NCBI GenBank assembly: GCA_030159075.1
Contig: BROG01000150.1
Location: 372,001 to 436,000, forward strand
Length of the DNA stretch: 64,000 bases
DNA from: Atrina japonica
Taxonomy: Eukaryota; Mollusca; Bivalvia; Pterioida; Pinnidae
Direction: 5' to 3'
In this document: piece after piece, positions 13,511 through 27,181 of the stretch
How the letters are laid out: each line of letters opens with the position of its first letter
Position numbering within the stretch: the first letter of the stretch is position 1
Made by a program: the position numbers and the translations under genes
Notes under the pieces: model-generated
What the model was told of the DNA's origin: nothing
Databases searched by the model: none
The model's input: only the letters and a program-made list of their open reading frames with translations

Positions 13511-15022
13511 CAATTACACAATGAACACGATTTTTTTTTCTCTTTATTATTTATGCAATTATTATTTATATTATTATTTTTTGTAATATATTATATTTAA
13601 AATAAACATACATTTATAAATTTATATTATAAATTGGTAAACGTCATACAAATTGAAAACAGTTCAAGTAAACTACCGTGATTTAACTGCTGTTAACATG
13701 ATAAGTGTTATAATTTGTAATTTATATTCAGTTAGATCTGTACTTTAATCAAATATGCAAAATGGTGAAACTAATTTCCTTCTTGCCTTACATCATGAAA
13801 GTAACATGTTAAACTTCGTCTAAGCTACTATTGTCGTTCAAAGATACTCATGAATGTAAATACCTTTCTATAAAAAGTATTTCTAACTTAAATTTAATAT
13901 ATACATGTATATATCATTCCTTATCACATGTAGAGAAATCTCAAGATTACGGTAAACCTCGACTAGACAATGAAAAATATTTCTCTTCTTTGGCGCCCGA
14001 TCCCACCATCACCCATTGGTGGTCCCTGTTATACATTTTTCTCGCCTTTTTTTGTCTTGTACCGGGAACAAATGCCACGGAACTCCCATTGTTCCATTGC
14101 ATTTGTATTCTTTAGGTAAGGTATGCCTTCTTGTCTTTACGTACGGTGAGGATAATACAGGCAATATTTTTTTCTTTCATTTTTTTGAAGCGTGATTTAG
14201 CATAGACCATATTTTTACATAAAACCTCAACCTTTTGACCCCGTGAATATTTACAAGTACTTAAAGAATAATGTAGATGATAAATGGTTAATCTAAAAAT
14301 AGGACAGTTTTCCAAGGAATAAATTGTGACAGATCTTGTGTGTCATAAATTATAATCAATTTCTACACCATAAAGCGAATAAGACATGTTAATGCAATAT
14401 AAACTCCGATTTTATTTCCCCCGATAAATAACGGGATTAGACCGTTCTGATAAAGTCCCTTGTCATTATGACAAAATGACAGATGAATTGATCACACTGA
14501 TGTTTTATTATGGATATATTGTCAATTCTTGACATCAAATTTCTTTCTTTTTTTAAACAGTTTTAAGGGTATTAAATTAAAAATCAATGCCTGTTATTGG
14601 AATTAGATTTAAGGTCCTTATTTGTTCGTGCAAACATTTATCATATCTTACCTGTTTGTGATGACACAAAGTCTGTCATTTTATATTTGCTGAAAATTAA
14701 TAAAAACTGCCATTTTTATTTAACATGTCTTTAAAGTTTCTAAAAATGAAAGATTTTTTTTCCGTTAGCAAACATGGTTCTCGCTTCTGTGTAGAAAATG
14801 TATGTATCCTGTCTGTTATGGATTCCGTTTTGTCACAAATAAATCATTCTATTATTTATTGAATTATAATCTTGAAATAGTTAACCCTGGCGAAAATAGA
14901 CATTGATTTTTCTTTTAATGTTTTTGGAGTTTTGATTATTTTTATACTTGGGGATTAATTGTGCACGTGCAAATGTCAATATCAGGAACTTCAAATTTAA
15001 ATGTATAGATGATACTACCATA
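13511..15022. other. No gene recognised
   Basis: AT-rich spacer. The 94-codon frame at 13831-14115 has no recognisable motif. Confidence 0.6.
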
Positions 15023-15250
15023 TAAGTGGAAATTTTAGCGAGAACCAAATTTAGCGTTTTGTTTTAAAAACATGGTACATGTACATAATTTTAGCGAGAA
15101 GTAATTTTTAGTTTATTTATTATTGAAAAAATTATAACTCTTACCTACGGTGAGGAATGAATTGTTAGCAATATTCAATTTTAGTGATAACAACAACCTC
15201 GCTAATAATGTCAAACTTAAATCCTCGCTAAAATGATTGCCATTAAGACG
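15023..15250. repeat. 'ttttagcgag' foldback element
   Basis: Left gtggaaattttagcgagaac; right atcctcgctaaaatgattgc. Further inward, ttttagcgagaag and aacctcgctaat pair as well. Related to the 4.1-kb element. Confidence 0.65.
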
Positions 15251-15704
15251 AAATAATTAATGATAATAATCAAACAAGTAACAAATCAAACTGATATAAA
15301 TAAGATTATTTTTTCATATCTTCGCTGTTAATATTTCTCTTTCTCCAGAGATATATCAGTTCGTTTGAGATATGACTTCTGATGTTTTTGAAGATTGGTG
15401 TGTTAAAATTATTGACAAGGCTCCGAAAATGACTGCTACAATGCTGATGCTTTTTTTTATTAACACCACACTCTGTGTTTTAACGGTAACGCCCCTCGTG
15501 TACCGTGTTTATTTTCATTTTATTACATTACTACTTTAAGTGTTCATTCTAACTTCATTTGAAGTATACTTATACATGTCAAACGAATCATAAAGTTATA
15601 TTTTATACGATATACAAGTAAACTGGATCATCGAAATCAAACCATCATGAAAAAAGTGGATATATATCTTTAGATCAGATTATATATTTAGAGATTATTA
15701 CATG

Positions 15705-15791
15705 TTTTTTTTTCCATATCGGCCCGGTATTATCTCGAAATCCTCGGGCTGATATGGTTCGAGGGATAATACCGGGACGATGTGGAAAAAC
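15705..15791. repeat. Foldback hairpin element
   Basis: Left arm ccatatcggcccggtattat then ctcgaa; right arm ttcgagggataataccggga then cgatgtgg. They pair over about 33 bp with few mismatches. The loop 'tcctcgggctgatatgg' resembles the core of the 8.2-kb palindrome. Confidence 0.8.
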
Positions 15792-16001
15792 ACAATCTTT
15801 TTATCACATTTTGGAAAATATTAACAGCTTTAACGAAAAATTTCGTAAAAATAAAGAAGAATTGTATTATGTCCACACTTGATTATTTATTCCATGCTGT
15901 TTGTAAACAGTATACAATAATACAGAAATAACATTGACGTCACTGTCTGTCAGAAAGTGTCGCCCATAGCTCATGATGACGTCAGGATAAAAATCAGTTT
16001 C

Positions 16002-16005
<4 letters not shown>

Positions 16006-16085
<80 letters not shown>
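16006..16085. repeat. (TA)n tract
   Basis: Uninterrupted 80 bp of at/ta, continuous with the ~35-bp minisatellite. Confidence 0.98.
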
Positions 16086-16089
<4 letters not shown>

Positions 16090-17185
16090 CAGGTAATATA
16101 CGTTATAGGTACAGGAATTCAACACTTGATATATACAGGTATTCAATAGGTAATATATACCTTATAAATACAGGTTTTCAACAGGTAATAAGTACAGGCT
16201 TTCAAAAGGTTGCATATACTTTATAAATAAAGGTATTCAACAGGTAACACATATGTTATTAGGAACAGGTATTTACAGATGATATATAATTTATCAGTAC
16301 AGGTATCCCAAAGGTAATGTATACTTCACAGGAATAGGTATTTAACAGGTAATTTATACTTCATAGGTAGAGTTTTCAACAAGTGATACGTAAATACTTT
16401 ATAGGTAGAGGTATTCGACAGGTAATACATACTTAATAGTAAAAGGTATTCAACAGGTAATGTATATCTTATAAGTAGAGGTATAGGTATTCAGCAGGTG
16501 ATATATACATGTATATCTTATAAACAGAGGTATTCAACAGGTTATATATACTTTATAAATATATGTATTCAACAGATAATATAGACTTTAAAAATAACGG
16601 TATTCAGCAGTAAAAATGACGAAGTACTAATTAATAATCGAAGCTCAAGTCCATTAGAACACGACGAATATAATATATAATATGTATAGGTAAATATATA
16701 ATTTATAGGTACATAACAGGTAATATATACTTTACAGGTACAGTAACTCAACAGGTAATACACACTTTATAGGAAAATGTATTCAAGAGGTAATACGTAA
16801 TTTATAGGTAGAAGTATTCAACAGCAAATATATACAGGTATTCAAGAACCATTTACAGAGGTTACTCTTATACGGATTTCGGCTATGCTTTTAGATTTAT
16901 TATTTGGCCTTGTATGATACCACCTTCTCTTTAGAAAATAGACATACATTTTAAATTGGAGCTCAACTGATGAAGTCTAATTGACAGAAACGATCGTGTT
17001 GAGCATATAACTTTGGTATTATGTTTAAAATATTTATATTATATACTTTAGAGCATAGGTATTCAACAAATATTATCTACTATATAGTAACTGATATTCA
17101 ACAAGTAATATACCTCATAATAATTATAGGTATTCAAAAGGTAATATACACTCTTTAGGTGTAGATATTCAACAAGTGATCCGTA
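16086..17185 (+). repeat. Degenerate ~35-bp minisatellite
   Basis: The unit is aggtattcaacaggtaatat then atactttataggtac, diverged and variable in length. It runs from the end of a (TA)n tract to about 16850 and resumes at about 17050-17185, interrupted by unrelated sequence. The unit's 'atatatac' may have seeded it from the adjoining (TA)n. Confidence 0.85.
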
Positions 17186-17310
17186 AAGTAATGCTAATGG
17201 CACGCGCCATTTCTCCACGTGATATTCGCACCAGACAACGATGAAGCAAATTTAAATTCAATTTCAATACTGCATTGATATTAGATGTTGCAGTATAATA
17301 GGTCCAAGGT

Positions 17311-17463
17311 CTGTCTGTCTGTCTATCTGTCTATCTATCTATCTGGCTGTCTATCTATCTATATCTATCTATCTATCTATCTATTTATCTATCTATCTGT
17401 CTGTCTGTCTCTATCTATCTATCTATCTATCTATTTATCTATCTATCTGTTTGTCTGTCTGTC

Positions 17464-17509
<46 letters not shown>

Positions 17510-17510
17510 C
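17311..17510 (+). repeat. (CTAT/CTGT)n microsatellite
   Basis: About 200 bp of interspersed ctat and ctgt tetranucleotides, with repeated higher blocks (ctgtctgtctgtctctatct). Confidence 0.97.
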
Positions 17511-20124
17511 TAAGCACCAGTAAAGTGTAAAGTAGCAATAAATCATCAAATTCAAAAGAAAGACAATCTGGGAATATCTTTATCTATGAACACTATCGCC
17601 ATACGTAAACACTCGTTAAGGAACTTTTCTGCTGTTAGTTTTATTTAAGTGTCCCACTTTAATTATTGCTTACTGGTCCCCCGGAGATGTTTACAGGTCA
17701 CTACAAACACCACGAATTAGATCCACTTGTCCATTGCTACCGCGAGCGGTGGTAATTATTACAACTTGTAGATGATTCAAAATACAGTATAACAATTTCA
17801 ATTCCGAATGCCAAAAGGTCCTAATTGTGTGTCTACGGCTCTAATATGCATTTAATGAACACATGTTACCATTATGAGGCGAACACCCTTGTAAATATAA
17901 TGCATCTTGAAACCATGGATACAAAAAAGTATAAATGGACATCACCACGGGGAGACTAAATGACAAAGGCTGATTATTTATCACGAGATGAAGAGAAGAA
18001 CCGCTCTGAAAATCATATCCCCGATAGCACCATTTAGCACAGTATGGGTCCCTTTACCAAGTTTTGATTATCTTGAATTAAAGTCCTTAAAACTGATTTA
18101 CAAATTAAACTGACAGAAAATCCTACAGGAGATGAGAGGTAAATGTATAATGAACGTGAAATAGATATCTTTGAACCTTTAATAACTATAATATATATTA
18201 TAAACATAATACAAAAGTTACAATGTGGTGTTCAATTGTCAAATGAATTCAAATATTAATTTTTGTGTGAAATAAATAGATTGTATTTAAGGCTTGTTGG
18301 TGGAAGAAAAAAAATGATCTTTTAATTACATTACAAATAATAAATGAATAAAATAAATAAATAAATATAATACCATTATTGATATACATTGTATATCAAT
18401 ATATTTTAAAAAGTGATATATGTTAATAGTTTGCTGATAACATGTATCAGTATACTTGTACTTTCTAACAGTTACTGAGGGATTTTTAAAAATTTTATCT
18501 ATATTCTTTGTATTATGACATGTTTCTGTATATTGAAAAAATACAATTCATTTCAGTGTTCTGATCGGGTCCCTAATTACGACGTGTAGAGCGCAAAAGA
18601 AAATTTTACCGATCCAAGACGCTTTTTGATATTCCTACATAAACTACGATTATCAGACTCGATAAAAAAGTATGTAAAGTAAGTAAGTACAGTAAAAAGT
18701 CACATACCTTATTTTGGTTAATTACAGTAAAACCTCGTTATTGAGAACATTTAAATGACTGACTCAACTTGGACTAATTAACAGGGTGGTCTCATTTGAG
18801 ATAATGCGAGTTAATTTATATTTTGTTATTTTCTGTTTTTGTTAAATTTAAAATTAAATAATTAAATAATTATTTTTTTTCTTTATATAATATTTTCAAA
18901 CTTTTTATCACTTATCAGGTCGTATGACCCTATCATTGTTCTGATTCATTTTCTTCTTTATTATTTTCATTAAAGAGATATATTTCTGAAAACGCAATTA
19001 TAACTCTCGTGTAATACAAATAAAACATAAAGGTTAATAGCTATACGTTTATGAATGGGAAGGTGAGATAAATTTGATTTTTGATATATTGTTACAAAGT
19101 AATTACCCAGAATCAACATGAAAGATCACGTGATATTGGAATTTCGGTCAAAGTAGGAGTTAAATTTCGCAAGCTGTTACCAGGGTAATGAAAACCTTTG
19201 CCAAATCTATAATGTAATTAAGTTTTCTGAAATGAAGAATCTAAGTTGTCTCCGTTTGCATTGTGTTTTATGACTTATGAGGAATTCTATAAGTGCTAGC
19301 GATTTGGTTTCAGTTTTTTCATTAATGATTTCACTGACCGCCTACATTTAAAGTGAATTGCACACACTTAACGAAATGAAACAAGTCTTAAAACCCTTTG
19401 CTTGGGATCATTTATCTTAAAAGAAAGGTTATCGCTAAATCGTGGTCGATACAAAAATTGTGTGGTTAGACAACTTTGAATTTTGTTTCAAATTACAAGA
19501 CAGGTGTCCACGGATTGCAAATTTGTAAAATATGGGTGACCCCAGAGGTCACGTACTGGTATCAAACATTGGTCAAAGGTCGTATTACGCTTGGTTTTTA
19601 AATCACACACGTACACTGTTAAGTGTGTCTAATGTACATACTTTAAAGATAGGTTTTGATATACTGTTTATTGATTCTTATGGCCAGTAACGCACTAGAA
19701 ACATTAGTGGGGGCTGGATATAAATCATTTAAAGTGACAAAAGTTATTACTTTGTTGTGATTGAATTTTTAAAGTTTATATCAGCACTTAAAGGATACCA
19801 TGGGGAATAAAATTTCGTTTTAGGATCCTCGCCAATACTTTATTCAATTCATTCAGTTATGCCTCATTATGTTATGCAATCATTATCAAATTTTTATTTA
19901 CTAAAATCTGGTTGCCCTTTCTATTTACCTTGTAATAATTACACTTCTATTTACTGAACTTCGTTGAATACAGTGTATTCCTATCAACTACTTAACCAAA
20001 ATGTGTGCAAAGTACACAAACGACAGGATATTGCAATTAACAAAATAGTCTATGATAGTGAACATCTATAAATTTCAGACACCAAAGTATAAATCTTCAG
20101 GACGTCCAGGATATATAGACAAAT
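17511..20124. other. No gene recognised
   Basis: AT-rich spacer holding only the weak repeat fragment at 18724-18815. Confidence 0.6.
18724..18815. repeat. 'acagtaaaacctc' repeat fragment
   Basis: ttacagtaaaacctcgttat at the left and gggtggtctcatttgagat at the right resemble the termini of the 6.1-kb repeat. Confidence 0.35.
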
Positions 20125-20226
20125 CTTGTAAAGAATTAACAAACACGGACCTCTGGAAATCAAGAAACGGGATCAGGTGCCATGGGGGTGTAAGCATCCC
20201 TGTTGACCGGTCACACCCGCCGTGAG
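20125..20226 (-). repeat. Dispersed repeat C, copy 2
   Basis: The minus strand reads ctcacggcgggtgtgaccgg, tcaacagggatgcttacacc, catggcacctgatcccg and ggtccgtgtttg. Same family as 1.8 kb, opposite orientation. Confidence 0.6.
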
Positions 20227-20548
20227 TCTACAGGCAAACATTTCCTGTTCATGTAGTCCTTTCATTTGCATATTTAATACTATTGTAAGGGTCCTAGGTA
20301 CACTGATAATGTATTCTCATTAAACATTAGAAGACAAAAAGGTCATCAAACAAAATTTTCACACAACATATTAAACTAGTATTACCAAATATTACTTTTA
20401 AAGTTGCACATTTTTTCTCATTGAGTTCTTATGCAATAAAAAGGAATATGCAATTGTCAGAAATGCAAATAAGTGAAAGAGATTGTATCTACAGATGGAC
20501 AACAGTCACTGTTTGCAGGAGGTATGTTATAGTTAAAATAACACAAAA

Positions 20549-20549
<1 letters not shown>

Positions 20550-20606
<57 letters not shown>

Positions 20607-20623
20607 GCGCGCGCGCGCACGCG
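20550..20623. repeat. (CA)n-(CG)n microsatellite
   Basis: ca tract followed by cgcgcgcgcg. Alternating purine-pyrimidine with CG is Z-DNA-prone. Confidence 0.96.
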
Positions 20624-20945
20624 AACCTACATACATACTAACTATGTAAAGGAAGATAATTGGATGAAACTGTTTGAATGTACAATTTGACATGTTGTCA
20701 AGCGTGGGGTTTCAACATTTCATTTTAGTACACGCCCAGAACATGACATTTGTCCACATATCATCTGTATGAAGACCTCACAATGATGTACTTCGGTAGA
20801 ATTTGTGTCACAGTCTATCTGAATTAGGGTTGCCATTTTTATAACGAGGCAATGGATGATATTTTTTCAGTAGAAAAATACTTTTCATATTGGCAAAAAA
20901 TATATTTATATGAAATTATCTGTGAAGAGTACTTCCCTGTTATCA

Positions 20946-23057
20946 TGAAATGAAAAGACTAATGTTACTTTATAAACACATGTGAATCTAACTATGAAAT
21001 GAAAGGTGCTATAGCAATGGTATAAACAGGTGAATCTAACTATGAAATAAAAGGTGCTATAGCAACGGTATAAACAGGTGAATCTAACTATGAAATAAAA
21101 GGTGCTATAGCAATGGTATAAACAGGTGAATCTAACTATGAAATAAAAGGTGCTATAGCAACGGTATAAACAGGTGAATCTACCTATGAAATGAAAGTGT
21201 TATAGCAACGGTATAAACAGGTGAATCTAACTATGAAATGAAAGTGTTATAATAACGGTATAAACAGGTGAATCTAACTATGAAATGAAAGTGTTATAGC
21301 AACGGTATAAACAGGTGAATCTAACAATGAAATGAAAGGTGCTATAGCAACGGTATAAACAGGTGAATCTAACTATGAAATGAAAGTGTTATAGTAACGG
21401 TATAAACAGGTAAATCTAACTATGAAATGAAAGGTGCTATAGCAACGGTATAAACAGGTGAATCTAACTATGAAATGAAAGGTGCTATAGTAACGGTATA
21501 AACAGGTGAATCTAACTATGAAATGTAAGTGCTATAGTAACGGTATAAACAGGTAATCTAACTGAAAAAAGTGTTATAGCAACGGTATAAACAGGTGAAT
21601 CTAACTGAAATGAAAGTGTTATAGTAACAGTATCAACAGATGAATCTAACTATGAAAATAAAAAAGTGTTATAGTAAAAGGTATAAACTCATAATCTAAC
21701 TATGAAATGAAACGTGTTATAGTAACGGTATAAACCGGTGAATCTAACATTGAAATGAAAAGTGTTATAGTAATGGTATAAAGAGGTGAATCTAACTATG
21801 AAATGAAAAGTGTTATAGTAATGGTATAAACCGGTGAATCTAACATTGAAATGAAAAGTGTTATAGTAATGGTATAAAGAGGTGAATCTAACATTGAAAT
21901 GAAAAGTGTTATAGTAACGGTATAAAGAGGTGAATCTAACAATGAAATGAAAAGTGTTATAGTAATAGCATAAACAGGTGAATCTAACATTGAAATGAAA
22001 AGTGTTACAGTAACGGTATGAAATGAAAAGTGTTATAGTAAAGGTATAAACAGGTGATTCTAACTATGAAATGAAATGTGTTACAGTAACGGTATGAAAT
22101 GAAAAGTGTTATAGTAAAGGTATAAACAGGTGATTCTAACTATGAAATGAAAGTGTTATAGCAACGGTATAAACAGGTGAATCTAACTATGAAATGAAAG
22201 TGTTATAACAACGGTATAAACAGGTGAATCTAACTATGAAATGAAAGTGTTATAGCAACGGTATAAACAGGTGAATCTAACAATGAAATGAAAGTGTTAT
22301 AGCAACGGTATAAACAGGTGAATCTAACTATGAAATGAAAGTGTTATAGCAACGGCATAAACAGGTAAATCTAACTATGAAATGAAAGGTGCTATAGCAA
22401 CGGTATAAACAGGTGAATCTAACTATGAAATGAAAGTGTTATAGTAACGGTATAAACAGGTAAATCTAACTATGAAATGAAAGGTGCTATAGCAACGGTA
22501 TAAACAGGTGAATCTAACTATGAAATGTAAGTGTTATAGTAACGGTATAAACAGGTGAATCTAACTATGAAATGTAAGTGCTATAGTAACGGTATAAACA
22601 GGTAATCTAACTGAAAAAAGTGTTATAGCAACGGTATAAACAGGTGAATCTAACTGAAATGAAAGTGTTATAGTAACAGTATCAACAGATGAATCTAACT
22701 ATGAAATAAAAAGTGTTATAGTAAAGGTATAAACTCATAATCTAACTATGAAATGAAACGTGTTATAGTAACGGTATAAACCGGTGAATCTAACATTGAA
22801 ATGAAAAGTGTTATAGTAATGGTATAAAGAGGTGAATCTAACTATGAAATGAAAAGTGTTATAGTAATAGCATAAACAGGTGAATCTAACATTGAAATGA
22901 AAAGTGTTACAGTAACGGTATGAAAAGAAAAGTGTTATAGTAAAGGTATAAACTGACATTCTAACTATGAAATGAAAAGTGTTCTAGTAACGGTATAAAT
23001 AGATAATCTAACTATGAACTATTGTTACTATATAAACAGATAAAACTAAAGGTGTTA
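20946..23057 (+). repeat. ~47-bp satellite, about 45 copies, with higher-order duplication
   Basis: The unit is 46-48 bp: tatagcaacggtataaacag, gtgaatctaactatgaaatg, aaagtgt. Variants include 'ggtgcta', 'cattg' for 'tatg', and deletions. A run of rare variants at 21527-21760 reappears in the same order at about 22573-22800. The offset is 1046-1049 bp, so a ~1.05-kb block was duplicated. Open frames within it are by-products of the unit length. Confidence 0.95.
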
Positions 23058-23386
23058 TGTTTTTGTCAGCAATTCAACATTATCATACATTTCTACACCT
23101 TGACAAATCTTGATATTGACATTGTCTATTATTCATTTACAATTTTGGTAAATCGAAAACGAAAACACGACTTCATATTTGTACACATGAATATATTAAT
23201 TTAGATACAGGAGTATCTACTTTTATCTACTTTCCTATATTGATGTTGAAGTTTGGTCTCGTTATTGTTATTACCAAATGATGGGAACAAGTGTGAATGG
23301 GGTGTGAAAGGTGTGGTACATCATATTTGTTTCTGTTCTTCTTAGCTATATATCAATATGTATGTATGCTTCATCCCTGTACATGC

Positions 23387-23417
<31 letters not shown>

Positions 23418-24470
23418 GTGTTTGTGTGTAGTTATATACAATCATACATAAATCATTTCAGAATTATATAACTATAGGATCAGAAATATATAAAAATATA
23501 CGTTATTACTATTTTCAGTAAGCTGTATATTAACATGATAATATTTTTCTATCCAAATTAGGGAGCACCTGACATCCCTAGTTTGGATTATATTTGAGGG
23601 CCTTTGCGGAGGTAATGACTCAGACACTTGTAACTTTTATGAATAAACAATAAAAAAATAGATACAGGAGTTCCCAAGCGTGGAAAAATTATTGTATGAG
23701 ATTATGTTTTTTTGTCTTTTTTTTCTTTCTCAGCATGTTTCTTTCAATAAATTAGAATTCTATTTTATTTTGTTCTTGTAGCGTCAAGTAGTAACTTATT
23801 CCGCAAGAGAGTAAATGTCGTCTGCTAAAATAAATCTTCCGCCATTGAAGAAAATAAACTAATTGTTGTTTCCATCCCAAAAAAGAAATACAAAGAAGAT
23901 GATTTTAATGTATGGTAAAATATTCTTGACCATCGTAAATATTGCTGGCCAGCGTCCAGTGATTTTTATCGTAAACACGGCAAATTTGTTAGCTTGTGTG
24001 TGATCTATACCTTTGATAAAAATCTCTGAATGTGGTGTCGAAATACGATACGTTTACTTTTTAATCATAATTTGTTAAGCTTGAATTTCAAATGAAAGTG
24101 GAAACCATGATTTGCATCAATTTGTGCCAAGACTTTATGTGATCACAGCTTTTGTCAAGATATTGAATTAATTTAACACGTGCAAAGTGAAATAAAGTCA
24201 GTCGTGTTTATATGCGAAATCTCGATACGTCTTTCATTTTAGCCGCTGCGTGATTACTGTTGAAAGTGTTAAAATGTTTTATAAAAATTATGCATTTAAA
24301 GTAAAGATATTGGGGTATGACCGATTTAATGCACTATTTATGTAAATACTTGAAAAGAGTTTTCCAAATGTAGTTTCTCTCCCCTACGGCTTATTGTAGT
24401 AAATGAGCAACCAATTGAATCTGATAGAGCCATCCACAATTACTAAATGGTTAAACAATTCATTTAACAG
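23058..24470. other. No gene recognised
   Basis: AT-rich spacer with a short (GT)n at about 23390-23410. Confidence 0.6.
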
Positions 24471-24590
24471 GGGACACCTGGTCCCATCCCGTTTAGGATT
24501 GGCACGTTGAGACCGTTATTATATCCAATGTTTTGTATTCTTTGATGGACATGGAATTTTGAACGCCCGCTGGTACTTCTTCGTTTTTCT
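24471..24590 (+). repeat. Dispersed repeat D, copy 2
   Basis: acacctggtcccatcccgtt then taggatt, gttgagaccgttattatatc, gatggac and tggtacttctt align with 9961-10085 in the same orientation. Confidence 0.6.
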
Positions 24591-25920
24591 TAGTAAGCTG
24601 AAATTTACTGGTGCAGGTCCAAAAATAATAATGTTTTGTTAGTTTCGTTTTTGTTTTACGTCACTTCCGGAATTTTCAACTTGTATCGACACGGATCGGT
24701 GTATAGAAGCTAGAACTTTCAGACTTATGCTACAGTCTTGTGTCAGTGTGACGAAGGTTCTTTAACGTGTTCGTGTTCATCTAAAAGCTAGGGCTGAATT
24801 TTAAGTATCCCTCCCAACTGAACACGTGACTCTATATCTTGGAGAGTATAAGTAGACATTCTAACCCGAAAAAAATAAATCTTTTGAATTTGAAGAGCAT
24901 TATAATTGCAACCGAAATTAAATATATTTATATGTACAAATGTACATGATAAATACTTTATAGTTAAAGTGTGTAGTATAATTTGCAACTGAGTTTATTA
25001 GAAAAAAAATAGAAACCACTCTTAAGTGTGTCATTTGCAATCTCATCGACCCCTGTGGTACCATTTCAATGAATAGTATGACATGAATGCACCTCAAATA
25101 TTCGTTCTAATTTTATTTTTAATCTTATTTTTGTAATAATTTTCATTTTCATTATATTTCTTAGTACGGCAACTCGGTTTTTTGTGGGGCGGGTTGTGTT
25201 ATACGGCGATGTTTTTATATTTTTTATCTGTTGTGTGTGTATTTTTTTGTTCTTAATTGACCCTTTTGCAAGAGAAGAGCATAACTTACATAATTTTGTG
25301 TATAATTATTTCTTGAATCATATTCATCAAATAGATTATAACTGATAACATCAAAAGGGGATTTTTAATGGCAAATATAGCATTACTGTACAACAAAAAG
25401 TGTCGTAAAAGAGCCATTAGATATACCAACCCCACCTATCAAACGCTATCATTTATATAACATTTTAATTCCGTTTAGTTTGAGAAAGTATTTAAATTGT
25501 TTATTTAAATATCAAAGTACTGAATCATGTATTCAATTTCTAGCAGAAATATTCTGTCTAGAAACCTTTTGTAATTCTAATCGCGTCAATATTTTGAAAA
25601 CGTGGAAATAGATATCGTTTCCGTATCGGAAATGGTGTAACTCGGTATCGGTTTCTTTCTTTACACGTTCTTTACATTCCTAGGCATACAATAACCATAC
25701 GTTATTCCAACGAAACAATCTTTACTATCAGTCATATAAATTTCCAAAGAATGAAGATTCTTCAGAATTTTAGATCATGGTCATTTTTAAGTGAACAGTT
25801 GTGTTTTTTTGTACACGATTATATTATAGTATCTTTGGCATAAGCAAGCTACCTGAATAATGGATGGGCAGAAACGGAACGTTTGGTCGCCATGATGATG
25901 TACTTTCTTTACTTACAGCG

Positions 25921-26015
25921 TATTAACCCTTTCAACCCTATAGAGCATAATAGACTGGTCTTAAACATTAGAGAAGCCCATGCCACTAAGAAATTCAGGG
26001 GTGAAAGGGTTAATG
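25921..26015. mobile_element. Short MITE with 13-bp terminal inverted repeats
   Basis: attaaccctttca (25922-25934) and tgaaagggttaat (26002-26014) are exact inverse copies bounding about 93 bp of non-coding sequence. Confidence 0.6.
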
Positions 26016-26224
26016 TATTTCAATTCTGTTGCATACTATTCGTTACCAAAAATTGTATAAAGTAGTGAGTTACATTTTCCACCACTGCAGAAGTAGACGT
26101 TTGCTATGGGTCTTTATACAAAACACCATTCGGGTCAAAGCTAACTAGAATGATAACAAACCTTTCTACAAAACGATACGCTGAAAATTTTTGTTAAATA
26201 AAGATTTCACAAATTTGATTTTTT

Positions 26225-26462
26225 CAAATAGTGTTCTACGCCACACTCAACAATTTTCCAGTTATATGGTGGTGGCTAGTTTTTATTGGCGGAGAACAGA
26301 AACCGGTTACAGTGTACCCAGGAAAAGACCACCAGCGTTCCTCGAGTAAAATGGAGATTCAACCTTCTCACAAAATTCTGCTTACTAGGTTCCAGTGGGT
26401 CTCGCACCTGAGAATTTTTATGGTTCAAAGCGTGATTCTCTAACCACTCGACAATGGAGACC
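26225..26462 (-). mobile_element. tRNA-headed SINE (minus strand), tail copy 1
   Basis: On the + strand, a conserved block starts gtgttctacgccacactcaa at 26231 and runs to about 26360. It is followed by an antisense tRNA-like head at 26398-26462, where ctaaccactcgac is the complement of an A-box-like gtcgagtggttag. Read on the minus strand, the element goes head to tail in about 230 bp. The block recurs at 31.1, 37.1 and 63.5 kb. Confidence 0.6.
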
Positions 26463-26581
26463 CCCCGCAAATTTTAAGATCGGTTTCGAACTAGAAGACC
26501 ACGACGTTAAACTAGACAGATTTAATCATAACATGTTTATCTTATCATTGCTGACGTCCTGCAAAGAATTTTTAACTTATG

Positions 26582-27181
26582 TATAAACCACAACGCCAAT
26601 GCAGTATATAGACCACAACACCAGTGTAGTATATAAACCACAACGTCAGTGCAGTATACAGACTACAACGTCAGTGCAGTATACAGACTACAACGTTAGT
26701 GCAGTATATAGACCACAACGTCAGTGCAGTATATAGACCACAACGCCAGTGCAGTATATAGACCACAACGCCAGTGCAGTATACAGACCACAACGCCAGT
26801 GCAGTATATAGACCACAACGCCAGTGCAGTATATAGACCACAACGCCAATGCAGTATATAGACCACAACGTCAATGCAGTATATAGACCACAACGTCAGT
26901 GCAGTATACAGACTACAACGCCAGTGCAGTATATAGACCACAACGTCAGTGCAGTATACAGACTACAACGTCAGTGCAGTATATAGACCACAACGCCAAT
27001 GCAGTATATAGACCACAACGCCAGTGCAGTATATAGACCACAACGTCAGTGCAGTATATAGACTACAACGCCAATGCAGTATATAGACCACAACGTCAGT
27101 GCAGTATATAGACCACAACGCCAGTGCAGTATATAAACCACAACGTCGGTGCAGTATATAGACTACAACGCCAGTGCAGTG
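26582..27181 (+). repeat. 25-bp minisatellite, about 24 copies
   Basis: The unit accacaacgtcagtgcagta then tatag repeats without spacers for 600 bp. Few sites vary (cgtc/cgcc, cagt/caat, atatag/atacag). The minus-strand open frames with 25-residue periods are artefacts of it. Confidence 0.95.

Noticed and set aside
20946..23057. CRISPR-like array
   Set aside because: Units are contiguous and homologous throughout with no unrelated spacers, in a eukaryotic genome. The 25-bp array at 26.6 kb was rejected for the same reason.
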